This document shows positions 51,788-60,043 of a stretch of 64,000 bases of DNA, piece by piece. Source of the stretch: Pseudomonadota bacterium (GTDB lineage Bacteria > Pseudomonadota > Alphaproteobacteria > Rhodospirillales > Magnetospirillaceae); assembly GCA_023458315.1 (NCBI GenBank), contig JAEXAH010000050.1, forward strand, positions 62,001 through 126,000, read 5' to 3'. Within the stretch, counting starts at the first letter, position 1. The number at the start of each line of letters is the position of its first letter. The position numbers and the translations under genes are program-made. Under the pieces are notes generated by a model, which was given only the letters and a program-made list of their open reading frames with translations, was not told the origin of the DNA and made no database searches.

Positions 51788-52270
51788 TCAGCCGCCCTCG
51801 ATCTCGCCCATGGCCGATTGCAGGTAATTGGGCAGGCCCAAATCCTTGATCAGCCCCTGCTGGGTTTCCAGCCAGTCGATGTATTCCTCAAGCTCTTCCA
51901 GGATTTCCGCCAGTTCGTGGCGGGTCTGATAATCCTGCCGGGCTTCGGCCAGGGCGATGGCGGCCACCAGTTCGGTGCGCTCGGCGATCTCGGCGGCCAA
52001 GTCGGCGGCGATGATTTCCGGCACGGTTTCGCCGATGTTCAGCTTGCCCAGATCCTGGAGATTGGGCAGCCCCTCCAGGAACAGGATGCGCTCGATCAGG
52101 TCGTCGGCCGACTTCATCTTCTCGATGGACGCCTTGTAGACCACCTTGCCCAGATCGCGCACACCCCAGTTCTTCAGCATGCGGGCATGCAGGAAATACT
52201 GGTTGATGCTGGTCAGTTCGATCTTCAGCAGGCCGTTCAGCGCCGCGATGACGTCCTTGTCACCCTTCAT
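51788..52270 (-). CDS. bfr: Bacterioferritin subunit, heme-binding type without ferroxidase centre
   Basis: A 160-residue ferritin-fold subunit. The heme ligand Met52 is present (IEKMKSADD), but ferroxidase residues are changed: Glu51 to Lys, His54 to Ser, Glu127 to Leu and His130 to Tyr, while Glu18 and Glu94 remain. It therefore should bind heme but not oxidise iron by itself and should need the partner encoded 16 bases upstream. This fits the two-subunit bacterioferritin described in Magnetospirillum. ATG at 52270. Confidence 0.93.
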   Translation of the reverse strand: MKGDKDVIAALNGLLKIELTSINQYFLHARMLKNWGVRDLGKVVYKASIEKMKSADDLIERILFLEGLPNLQDLGKLNIGETVPEIIAADLAAEIAERTELVAAIALAEARQDYQTRHELAEILEELEEYIDWLETQQGLIKDLGLPNYLQSAMGEIEGG

Positions 52271-52286
52271 GGTCGTTTCCTTCGCG

Positions 52287-52772
52287 TCAGGTGCCGGACA
52301 GGCCGGCGGCGGCCGACTGGGCATAATTGGGCAGGCCCATGGCGTTGATCAGGAACAATTGCTGTTCCAGCCAGTGGGTGTGGTCGTTCTCGGTGTCGTC
52401 CAGCAATTCGCCCAGCAGGCGACGGGTGTCGTAATCCTGCACCTGTTCGCAATGGGCGATGGCTTCCTTGAGGGCGGCGACCACCTGAAGCTCGTAGGCC
52501 AGATCATTTTTGATCATGGACGGCACATCGGAGCCGATGGCCAGCGGCGCGCGGGTGGCCACGTCGGGCACGCCCTCCAGGAACAGGATGCGCTGGATCA
52601 GCTTGGCGGCGTGCTCCAGTTCCTCGACGCGCTCATGCTCCAGACGCTCGTACAGCTTCTGGAAGCCCCAGTTCTGGTACATGCGGGAATGGATGAAATA
52701 CTGGTCGGCGGCGGTCAGCTCGCCGGTCAGCAGCTTGTTGAGACGGTCGATGACCGATTGGACGCCCTTCAT
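52287..52772 (-). CDS. bfr: Bacterioferritin subunit, ferroxidase type without heme ligand
   Basis: A 161-residue ferritin-fold subunit with the diiron residues Glu18, Glu51, His54, Glu94 and, after a one-residue insertion, Glu128 and His131 (TENDHTHW). The heme ligand Met52 is Leu (VEELEHAAK). It is thus the catalytic partner of the heme-binding subunit downstream, and the mixed shell stores iron. ATG at 52772 has AGGTG 6 bases upstream; a GTG at 52781 is possible. An Irr-box-like dyad lies upstream. Confidence 0.93.
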   Translation of the reverse strand: MKGVQSVIDRLNKLLTGELTAADQYFIHSRMYQNWGFQKLYERLEHERVEELEHAAKLIQRILFLEGVPDVATRAPLAIGSDVPSMIKNDLAYELQVVAALKEAIAHCEQVQDYDTRRLLGELLDDTENDHTHWLEQQLFLINAMGLPNYAQSAAAGLSGT

Positions 52773-52870
52773 GGCAGACACCTGCTGGCAACGGAAGATG
52801 GCTGCCAGTCTGGCGCGGAGTGCCAGGGCCTTTCAAGCTAAGTTTTTGAAAGCCATCACGATTTTAAACG

Positions 52871-52889
52871 TTTAAGAACCATTCTCAAA
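52871..52889. promoter_or_regulatory. Irr-box (iron control element)-like dyad in front of bfr
   Basis: TTTAAGAACCATTCTCAAA contains the perfect dyad AGAA-CCA-TTCT with T- and A-rich flanks, close to the rhizobial iron control element TTTAGAA-N3-TTCTAAA. It lies about 100 bases upstream of the bfr ATG and directly beyond the irr stop, so Irr repression of iron storage is plausible. Confidence 0.6.
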
Positions 52890-52893
52890 AGCC

Positions 52894-53307
52894 TTACATC
52901 CTGACCTTCCTGACCCGGACGATCACATCCGTCCGCAATAATTCCACATCGGGCGGCAAATCGGGCGTGCCGACCAGACGGAACGTGTCGGCGGACAGGT
53001 CGCTCAGTTCCGAGGTGGCCTCGTCAAACAGATGATGGTGGTCTTCCTGGTTGGTGCAGAACCAGGTGCGTTCGCCCACATCCACCCGGCGCAGCAACCC
53101 CGAGGCGGAAAACAGGTTCAACGCGTTGTAGACGGTGGCCAGGGACAGCCGCAGCCCGGCCTCGGTCGCCTCGCGGAACAGATGCTCGGCCGCCATGTGC
53201 CGCACCCCGCCGCGCCGGATCAGCCCCAACAGGGCGAGGCGCTGGCGGGTCGGGCGAATCCCGGCGGCGGACAATTCGGCGGTGAGCGGCGGCAGCGGCA
53301 CGGCCAT
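52894..53307 (-). CDS. irr: Iron response regulator Irr (Fur family)
   Basis: A 137-residue Fur-family regulator. The DNA-binding part GIRPTRQRLALLGLIRRGGV and SLATVYNALNLFSASGL match Irr closely, and the metal site is the Irr-type triple histidine (TNQEDHHHLF). Irr accumulates under iron limitation and represses iron-storage genes. It lies in front of the bfr genes in the same direction with a candidate Irr box between them. There is no N-terminal heme regulatory motif, as in many Irr proteins. Confidence 0.85.
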   Translation of the reverse strand: MAVPLPPLTAELSAAGIRPTRQRLALLGLIRRGGVRHMAAEHLFREATEAGLRLSLATVYNALNLFSASGLLRRVDVGERTWFCTNQEDHHHLFDEATSELSDLSADTFRLVGTPDLPPDVELLRTDVIVRVRKVRM

Positions 53308-53315
53308 TCCTTTAA

Positions 53316-53338
53316 TTAAGACGCATTCGCATTCTTAA
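53316..53338. promoter_or_regulatory. Inverted repeat in front of irr
   Basis: TTAAG (53316-53320) and CTTAA (53334-53338) flank a 13-base centre, 9 bases upstream of the irr ATG. It is a possible autoregulatory site, but short arms make it weak. Confidence 0.3.
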
Positions 53339-53401
53339 CTGAAAGGAACATCCGGGGCAAGGCATGGCAGGTTCACACCGGAACGCCGGGGGTGTCCGCC
53401 C

Positions 53402-53953
53402 CTACTCCTCTGGTCCGAAGCATTGGTCCAGATCGGAACAGGTGTCGCAGACCGGCGACTTGCACACCAGCACCCCTTCGTCCTCGCACAAGGTGCGGTA
53501 AAAGAACTTCTTCCACTTCATGTCGCGGTCGTTGCGCCGGGCCAGGGGCTGGAAATGGCGGTTCAGCAGGCCGGACAGGTCGGTGCGGCTGCTCAGGCCC
53601 ATGTCCTGCCACAGATGGCCGGGCCGCAACGACCGCCGCGCCACCATGGCCGCCAGCCATTGCGCCACCGGGTCGCCCGGGCGGGTGGCGTTGTCACGAA
53701 GCAGACAACGCAGGTCCGGTTCCTCCAACGCGTCCTCGCCACTGTCACCGCCGCTCACTTTGATCAACCAGCGGGCCTCGGGAAAGAAGACACGGCGCAG
53801 CCGTTCCAGTTCGACGGCGTCCAGTCCAACCGCATGGGCCAGCGGGCGCGGCGCCTCGGCCAATCCCCGGGCAAGGACACAGGCGAAAACATGGCGGTCG
53901 AAACCGTCGCCGCCACCGGGCATGGCCATCAGCCGTTGATAGGTTTCCGACAT
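53402..53953 (-). CDS. nifQ: NifQ family molybdenum-donor protein
   Basis: A 183-residue protein ending in the NifQ signature C164-x4-C169-x2-C172-x5-C178 (CKSPVCDTCSDLDQCFG), preceded by MKWKKFFYRTLC. NifQ carries a Mo-Fe-S cluster and gives molybdenum to FeMo-cofactor assembly. No other nif gene is in the window and no NifA/sigma-54 promoter could be confirmed upstream (only a lone TGGCAC). Diazotrophy elsewhere in the genome is likely. Confidence 0.9.
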   Translation of the reverse strand: MSETYQRLMAMPGGGDGFDRHVFACVLARGLAEAPRPLAHAVGLDAVELERLRRVFFPEARWLIKVSGGDSGEDALEEPDLRCLLRDNATRPGDPVAQWLAAMVARRSLRPGHLWQDMGLSSRTDLSGLLNRHFQPLARRNDRDMKWKKFFYRTLCEDEGVLVCKSPVCDTCSDLDQCFGPEE

Positions 53954-54169
53954 CAGAGCCCCCGTCACGGTGTCTTTGTCCCGTGCCAAGCAAGCCACGG
54001 GCCAGTTTTCCCCGGCCCAATGGTTGAACCGACGGCGGCGCGGGCAACCGGGCATCCGGAAAACAGTGAAAAGCTTCCAGATACGGCCATCACCGCATTG
54101 TGACGACACCCCCACCTGCACTAAGGTCTTGCCGCCCGCTTGTGCGGATTTTTTTGGGATTGGGGTTTC

Positions 54170-55375
54170 ATGTCCGGCAACATCACGGAAGACGCGGCGC
54201 CCGCTCGGCGCTCCTTCGCTGCGCACCTCTTCGCACCCATCAAGATCACCTGGGAGCAATTCCTTGATCTGCTGGTGCCGTTCCGGCATTCGGCCCACAT
54301 CCGCCGCCACGCCGCCAGCGTCACCATTTCCCGCGTGCAACTGGTGGCCGCGCTGTTCGCCGTGCTGGTGCCGGTGTGCTCGATCCTGGACTGGTTCGTG
54401 TTCCCGTGGCCGGAATGGGCGCAGATGACCGCCATGCGCTTCGCGTCGTCGCTGGTGTTCGTCGCCCTGGCCTGGCCGTGGGAAAGCACCAAGTCGCGGC
54501 TTCAGGCCGATCTGATGCTGGTGGCGCTGCTGCTGGTGCCGCCGGTGTTCTATCTGATGTCGGTGCGCATCATCTCGGGCCTGGAACTGGACCCGTTCGC
54601 CATGCTGGCGACCAAGCTGTACGCCCTGATGCCCAACATCGTGCTGGCCGGTCTGGCGATCTTTCCGCTGACCGCGCTGGAAGTGCTGCTTTTCTCCATC
54701 CCCGCCTTCGCCTTCGCCATCGTCGGCTACCACATGAACGGCGAAAGCCTGTCGCTGGTGGTGCACGGCCCGGAATTGTGGCTGATGGTGCTGGTGATGG
54801 GCGTGGCCATGTTCTCGGGCATGAGTCAGTTGCATTACATGGCGGCGCTGGTCAACCGCGCCATGATCGATCCGCTGACCGGCGCCTATACCCGGCGGTC
54901 GGGCGGCGAGACGCTGGACCTGCTGTTCCGTCTGTCGGCGTTGCAGAACGCACCCATGTCGCTGGCCTTCTTCGACCTGGACAAGTTCAAGTCCATCAAC
55001 GACACCTACGGCCATGACGAGGGCGACAAGGCCCTGAAGGGATTGGCCGAACGGCTGAAGAACGGTCTGCGCAAGGGCGACGTTCTGGTGCGCTGGGGCG
55101 GCGAGGAATTCGTCGCCATCCTGAACAACACCGATGCCGAAGGGGCGCGCATCGTGGTGCAGCGCCTGCGCGAAGCGGGTTTCGGCAACCGTCCCGACGG
55201 CTCGCCGCTGACCGCCTCGATCGGCGTGGCCGAACGCGTCGCCGACAACGCCCGCGACTGGCCGGAACTGGTGGAAGCCGCCGACCAGCGCATGTATCAG
55301 GCCAAGCGCACCGGCCGCGACCGCGCCCTGCTGCCGGGCGACGTCACCCTGGTGTTCGGCCCGCCCATCGGCTGA
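54170..55375 (+). CDS. Membrane diguanylate cyclase
   Basis: A 401-residue enzyme making cyclic di-GMP. Five or six membrane segments lie between about residues 52 and 225; the GGDEF domain follows with the active motif GGEEF at 310-314 and an inhibitory I-site RKGD (301-304) five residues before it. No separate sensor domain beyond the membrane part. ATG at 54170 has GGGG 5-6 bases upstream. Convergent with the RR-PAS-GGDEF-EAL gene. Confidence 0.92.
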   Translation: MSGNITEDAAPARRSFAAHLFAPIKITWEQFLDLLVPFRHSAHIRRHAASVTISRVQLVAALFAVLVPVCSILDWFVFPWPEWAQMTAMRFASSLVFVALAWPWESTKSRLQADLMLVALLLVPPVFYLMSVRIISGLELDPFAMLATKLYALMPNIVLAGLAIFPLTALEVLLFSIPAFAFAIVGYHMNGESLSLVVHGPELWLMVLVMGVAMFSGMSQLHYMAALVNRAMIDPLTGAYTRRSGGETLDLLFRLSALQNAPMSLAFFDLDKFKSINDTYGHDEGDKALKGLAERLKNGLRKGDVLVRWGGEEFVAILNNTDAEGARIVVQRLREAGFGNRPDGSPLTASIGVAERVADNARDWPELVEAADQRMYQAKRTGRDRALLPGDVTLVFGPPIG

Positions 55376-55376
55376 T

Positions 55377-57428
55377 CTACACCCCCGCCATCACCGACAG
55401 CGGTTGCGGGCGGCCGTACAGATAGCCCTGGACCTGATCGCAGCGCCGGGCGCGCAGGAAATCCGCCTGCCGTTCGGTTTCCACGCCTTCGGCGATGACC
55501 TCGAGCCCCAGGCCGTGCGCCATGGCGATGATGGTTTCCACCAGCCGCCCGGCGTTGCGGCTGTGCGGCGCCTGCGACACGAACGAGCGGTCGATCTTCA
55601 GCGTGTGGAAGGGATAACGCTGAAGGTAGCCCAGCGACGAATAGCCGGTGCCGAAATCGTCGATGGACAGACGGATGCCCATCTCGCACAGCATGTCCAG
55701 ATTGGCGGTGGTTTCGCGCGTGTCGTCCATCAACACGCTTTCGGTGATTTCCAATTCCAGATGATCGGGCGCCAGCCCGTTCTGCTCCAGCAGGCGGGCG
55801 ACCATGGGGCCGAAGGCTTCGTCCTGCAATTGATGGGGCGAGACGTTGACCGCCACCCGCCCCGGCCCGTGCGGCGCCCGCAGCAAATCGGACAATTCGC
55901 CACAGGCGGTGCGCACCACCCATTGCCCCAGCGGCCCGATCAGCCCGGCCTGCTCGGCCACCGCGATGAATTCGCCGGGCATGCGCAATTGCCGCCCCGG
56001 CACCTGCCAGCGCAGCAACGCCTCCATGCCGACCGCGATGCCGCTGTCCAGGTGGACGATGGGCTGGTAATGCAGCAGCAATTCCCGCCGCCGGTCGGCG
56101 CCACGCAATTCGGCCTCCAGCGCCAGACGCTGCTGAAGACGCTGGTTGAACTCGGCGGTGAAGAAGCGATAGCGGTTGCGCCCCGCTTCCTTGGCCTTGT
56201 ACATGGCCAGATCGGCGTTCTTCAGCAGAACCTGGCGGTCCTCGCCGTCATCGGGGTAAAGCGTGATGCCGGTGCTGACGGTGACGAAATGCTCGCGGTC
56301 GGCCAAGAGCAGCGGCCGCCCCATGACGCCCGCGATCCGTTCGGCCATGTGGCGGGCGGCGTCGGCATCGCCGACGATCGGCAGGATCACCGCGAATTCG
56401 TCGCCGCCCAGCCGCACCAGGGAATCGCCGTCGCGCAGGCACGACGCCAGGCGTTCCGCCACGGCGCGGATGATGCGGTCGCCCGCCTCGTGCCCCAGGC
56501 TGTCGTTGATGTCCTTGAAGCGGTCGATATCGACACACAGCAGGGCGGTGCGCCCGCCGCAGCGGTTGGCGGCGGCCAGGGCCTGATCCAGCCGGTCCAG
56601 CATCAGCACCCGGTTGGGCAGGCCGGTCAGGTCGTCGAAATTGGCCTGCCGCAGCAATTGCTCCTCGTAGGAGCGGCGCAGGGTGATGTCCTCCTTGACC
56701 GCCAGAAAGCCGTCCAGCGCCCCGACCGCGTCCAGCAACGGCGACACGGTGACGTTTTCCCACATCAACGAGCCATCGCGGCGACGGCCGCAGAATTCGC
56801 CGCGCCATTCCTGGCCGCGCCGCACCCGTGCCCACAGGTCGCGGAAGGTTTCCGCCGGAGTGTCGTCGCGGGCGGTGAAATCCAGGTCGCGGCCGATGGC
56901 GTCGATGGCCTCGTAGCCGGTGGCCTCGAGAAAGCGCGGATTGACGTATTGGATGACGCCGTCGCGGTCGGTGATCACCACCGCCACCGGGCTTTGCTCC
57001 ACCGCCTGCGACAGCACCCGCACCCGTTCCTCGGCCCGGCGGCGCAGGGCGCGTTCCTCGGCCTCGCGCACCTCGCGGGCGATGGCGGGCACCAGCCGCG
57101 CCAGGGAATCCTTGTGCACGAAATCATGGGCGCCGCATTTCATCAGCGCCACGGTGTCGTCGGTTTCGACCGCGCCGGACAAGATGATGAACGGCAGGTC
57201 GCTGCCGATGGCATGCAGCAAAGCCAGCGCCCCCTCGGCGCCGAATTGCGGCAGGTTGTAGTCGGACAACACCACGTCCCAATCGTGTTCCAGCGCCGCC
57301 AGCAGGGCCGCCGCCGTATCCACGCGGTGCAGGACCGGGGCGTAATCGCCGCGCACCAGTTCCAGTTCGATCAGTTCGGCGTCGTCGGGACTGTCCTCGA
57401 CCAGCAGAACCCTCAGCGTCCGGGCCAT
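55377..57428 (-). CDS. Response regulator with PAS, GGDEF and EAL domains
   Basis: A 683-residue cyclic-di-GMP enzyme controlled by phosphorylation. Receiver domain (phospho-acceptor Asp56 in VVLSDYNLP), PAS domain (SPVAVVITDRDGVIQYVNPRF), GGDEF with intact RLGGDEF and an I-site RDGD, then an EAL domain with MEALLRW and DDFGTGYSS. Both synthesis and breakdown are possible; which dominates is unknown. It overlaps the upstream histidine kinase by 16 bases, its likely partner. Confidence 0.93.
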   Translation of the reverse strand: MARTLRVLLVEDSPDDAELIELELVRGDYAPVLHRVDTAAALLAALEHDWDVVLSDYNLPQFGAEGALALLHAIGSDLPFIILSGAVETDDTVALMKCGAHDFVHKDSLARLVPAIAREVREAEERALRRRAEERVRVLSQAVEQSPVAVVITDRDGVIQYVNPRFLEATGYEAIDAIGRDLDFTARDDTPAETFRDLWARVRRGQEWRGEFCGRRRDGSLMWENVTVSPLLDAVGALDGFLAVKEDITLRRSYEEQLLRQANFDDLTGLPNRVLMLDRLDQALAAANRCGGRTALLCVDIDRFKDINDSLGHEAGDRIIRAVAERLASCLRDGDSLVRLGGDEFAVILPIVGDADAARHMAERIAGVMGRPLLLADREHFVTVSTGITLYPDDGEDRQVLLKNADLAMYKAKEAGRNRYRFFTAEFNQRLQQRLALEAELRGADRRRELLLHYQPIVHLDSGIAVGMEALLRWQVPGRQLRMPGEFIAVAEQAGLIGPLGQWVVRTACGELSDLLRAPHGPGRVAVNVSPHQLQDEAFGPMVARLLEQNGLAPDHLELEITESVLMDDTRETTANLDMLCEMGIRLSIDDFGTGYSSLGYLQRYPFHTLKIDRSFVSQAPHSRNAGRLVETIIAMAHGLGLEVIAEGVETERQADFLRARRCDQVQGYLYGRPQPLSVMAGV

Positions 57429-59032
57429 GCCGCCGCCTCCGTCATTCCGGGCGCGGGCACCGGGGCATCCCAGGCGCCCGCCCCTTCCCAGCAGGTGAAC
57501 AGGATGGTCGCGCCCTGGCCGGGCGCGCCCTCGGCCCACACCCTTCCGCCATGGCGGGCGACGATGCGCTGCACGGTGGCCAGCCCGATGCCGCAGCCTT
57601 CATAGCGTTCGCCGGGGTGCAGGCGGTTGAACGGCCGGAACAGCGCGGCGGCGAAGGCCGGGTCGAAACCGATGCCGTTGTCGCGCACGAAAAACACCGT
57701 GCGGCCATCGGCCACGGTGCGGCCGACCCGCACCGTCGGCTGGGCGGTGTCGCGGGTGTATTTCCAGGCATTGTCCAGCAGGTTGGTCAGCACCGCCTTG
57801 AGCAGACGGCGATCGCCCCGCATGCTGAGGCCCGGCTCGACGCTCAGCGCCACCTTGCGGTCGGGATCGCGCTCGGCCAGTTCCGCCGCCACCTCGCGCG
57901 TCAGGGCCGACAGGTCCACCGGTTCCGGCGCCATCTCGCCCCGGCTGGCGCGGGCCAGTTCCAGGAACGCCTCGACCATGTCGCCCATTTCGGCGACGCC
58001 CGCGCGGATACGCTCCAGGTAATGGCCGCCGCGCTCGCCCAGCCCGACCCGGCATTCCTCGGCCAGGGCACGGCCAAAGCCTTCGATGCGGCGCAGCGGG
58101 GCGCGCAGATCGTGCGACACCGAATGGGTAAAGGCTGCCAGCTCGTTGTTGGCCGCCTCAAGCTCGGCGGTGCGTTGGCGCACCCGTTGCTCCAGCACGG
58201 CGTTCAGGCGGGCGATCTCGTTCTCGGCGGCGCGGCGGTCCTCGATGTCGCGTTCCAGCGCCGCGTTGGCCTCGCGCAGATCGGCATAGGCCCGTTGCAG
58301 GCTGACGCACAGGCCGTTGAACGCCGCCACCACCCGGTCCAGTTCGTCGCCGTCGCCGCGCCCGCGCCGCGCCAGCCGCAATTCCGGCAGCGCCCGCCGC
58401 ACGTCGTAGGAATCCAGAAAGGCGGCCATGGCGATCAGATGGCGCGTCACCAGCCGCCAGACGATGAACAGGGTGAACAGCGACACCAGGAAGACCTTGA
58501 CCCCCTGGGTCGCCAGGATGAACAGCCCCGATTGCAGCAGGCGGCCGTAGACGCCGTCCAGCCCGACCTCCACATACAGGGTGCCGATGGGGCGGCCGGG
58601 GCCGCGTTCGGGATGGATGATGGGGTATTCGCGGGCGATGACCGCGCCGTCGTCGCGGCGGCCGACCGACACCACCAGCGGCGCCGACAGGCCGGTATAG
58701 CTTTCGCGCACCTCCAGCGCCCGCAGGTCGGGCAGGTGCAGCAGCCCCTCCAGTTGCAGGCGCAACTGGCCGCCATCCAGCCGCCACAGACTGCCCGCCA
58801 GACTGGACAGGGCGGTGGTGCGGATTTCCTCGAGCCGGGTGTCGATGGCCGCCATGTCGCGGCGATATTCCAACGCCAGTTGCAGCGCCGTGGACAGAAC
58901 CGTGACCAACAGGCTGAACAGCAGGATATAGACCAGCAGCCGCACGGCGATGCGCCGCCGCACGGACACCGCCGCCATCGCTGGCGCCGCCTGGGTCAAC
59001 CCGCCTTCGGCCCGCAATGTCTCGCCATCCAT
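57413..59032 (-). CDS. Membrane sensor histidine kinase
   Basis: A 539-residue kinase: one membrane helix near 30-52, a periplasmic domain of about 115 residues, a second helix near 170-194, a HAMP-like stretch and coiled coil, then HisKA with His307 (FTHSVSHDLRAP) and an ATPase domain (NLLDNAWKYT, VRDNGIGFDP, GCGIGLATVQRI). The HisKA type resembles bacteriophytochrome-like kinases, often paired with response regulators such as the next gene. The input ligand is unknown. Confidence 0.92.
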   Translation of the reverse strand: MDGETLRAEGGLTQAAPAMAAVSVRRRIAVRLLVYILLFSLLVTVLSTALQLALEYRRDMAAIDTRLEEIRTTALSSLAGSLWRLDGGQLRLQLEGLLHLPDLRALEVRESYTGLSAPLVVSVGRRDDGAVIAREYPIIHPERGPGRPIGTLYVEVGLDGVYGRLLQSGLFILATQGVKVFLVSLFTLFIVWRLVTRHLIAMAAFLDSYDVRRALPELRLARRGRGDGDELDRVVAAFNGLCVSLQRAYADLREANAALERDIEDRRAAENEIARLNAVLEQRVRQRTAELEAANNELAAFTHSVSHDLRAPLRRIEGFGRALAEECRVGLGERGGHYLERIRAGVAEMGDMVEAFLELARASRGEMAPEPVDLSALTREVAAELAERDPDRKVALSVEPGLSMRGDRRLLKAVLTNLLDNAWKYTRDTAQPTVRVGRTVADGRTVFFVRDNGIGFDPAFAAALFRPFNRLHPGERYEGCGIGLATVQRIVARHGGRVWAEGAPGQGATILFTCWEGAGAWDAPVPAPGMTEAAAWPGR

Positions 59033-59164
59033 GCCGCCCCCTTTCCTCGCCCTACAGCTTACACCCTAAGAAAAAATCACTCCACAGGAGAGCATTTTCG
59101 TTCCGATCAATCCTTACGTGTTAAAAACGCAAGGCACACTTTCCCGTTCGGGGTGGATTGGTGT

Positions 59165-59875
59165 ATGGCCTTGGCCATGGGCTGCGAACAAGAAATCGGC
59201 GTTTCCCGCGCGGGGCTGGAGCAGGGCGAACTGCGCCGCATGATCGCCCAGTCGGGCTGGGGCCACCTGCTGCTGAGCGACGAACAGTTGGATCGGTCCC
59301 TGGCGGCGGTGCGGCCGCCGGACGATGCCTGTTGGGTGTTCGCCTATGGCTCGCTGCTGTGGAACCCGGTGTTCACACCGGTCGAGCAGCGCCCCGCCCG
59401 GCTGACCGGCCATCACCGCCGCTTCTGCTTCTGGATTCACGCCGGACGGGCCTCGGCCCAGGTGCCGGGACTGATGATGGGGCTGATGCCCGGCGGGTCG
59501 TGCCGGGGCCTGGTGCTGCGCATCGCCGCCGACCAGGCGCAAAGCGAACTGGCCCTGTTGTGGCGGCGCGAGATGGTGACGGGGGCCTATGTCCCCCGCC
59601 TGCTGCCGCTGTCCACGCCCCAGGGCGCGGTGCGCGCCCTGACCTTCACCGCCAACCCGCGCCACCCCACCTTCGCCGGTGCCCTGCCCCCGGCGCGGGT
59701 GGCCGCCACCCTGGCCGCCGCCAGCGGCCCGCTGGGCAGCAACCGCGACTATCTGCACCGCACGGCGGCGACCCTGCGCCGCCTGGGCATTCCCGACCGG
59801 GGGCTGGAGCGGCTGGAACAGGAATTGACCGCGACCGACGCCGCCGCTATGGTGCGCCCCGTCATTGGGGAGTAA
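59165..59875 (+). CDS. ChaC-like gamma-glutamylcyclotransferase
   Basis: A 236-residue protein of the ChaC family, which cleaves glutathione to 5-oxoproline and Cys-Gly. The substrate loop VFAYGSLLWNP is at the start of the domain and the catalytic Glu is probably in LALLWRREM. The ATG at 59165 or 59177 may be used; neither has a strong site. Its last codons and stop lie inside the yybP-ykoY riboswitch of the next gene. Confidence 0.87.
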   Translation: MALAMGCEQEIGVSRAGLEQGELRRMIAQSGWGHLLLSDEQLDRSLAAVRPPDDACWVFAYGSLLWNPVFTPVEQRPARLTGHHRRFCFWIHAGRASAQVPGLMMGLMPGGSCRGLVLRIAADQAQSELALLWRREMVTGAYVPRLLPLSTPQGAVRALTFTANPRHPTFAGALPPARVAATLAAASGPLGSNRDYLHRTAATLRRLGIPDRGLERLEQELTATDAAAMVRPVIGE

Positions 59876-59970
59876 CCGCCCTCGGGTTCAGAGGGGGGAA
59901 CGTCAACAGACTTGGGCCACGGCCCATGGCGTTTCCGGCCGCGACACGGCTTGGTGAGACCTTTGGCTTT
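59862..59970 (+). ncRNA. yybP-ykoY manganese riboswitch
   Basis: The conserved parts of this aptamer are recognisable: GGGGAGTAACC at the 5' side, CGTCAACAGACTTGGG in the middle, a GGCC / GGCC hairpin, and GGTGAGACCTTTGGC at the 3' side. In this class the two highly conserved internal loops bind Mn2+. It precedes a GDT1/UPF0016 exporter gene, a known target. Its 5' end overlaps the chaC stop codon. Confidence 0.85.
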
Positions 59971-59982
59971 GACCGTCATTCC

Positions 59983-60034
59983 CGGGGGGCCGGGCGGACG
60001 GCGAGCCATTGGTCCGTCCGTCCGGCCCCCTTTG
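59983..60034 (+). promoter_or_regulatory. Riboswitch expression platform hairpin
   Basis: GGGGGCCGGGCGGACG pairs with CGTCCGTCCGGCCCCC (one G-T wobble) and is followed by TTT, nine bases before the exporter's ATG region. It can act as a terminator or occlude the ribosome-binding site; manganese binding would be expected to relieve it. Confidence 0.7.
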
Positions 60035-60043
60035 AGTATTTCC

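Noticed and set aside
53940..54010. Sigma-54 promoter for nifQ
   Set aside because: TTGGCACG is present on the minus strand, but no TTGC-type -12 element follows at the right distance.
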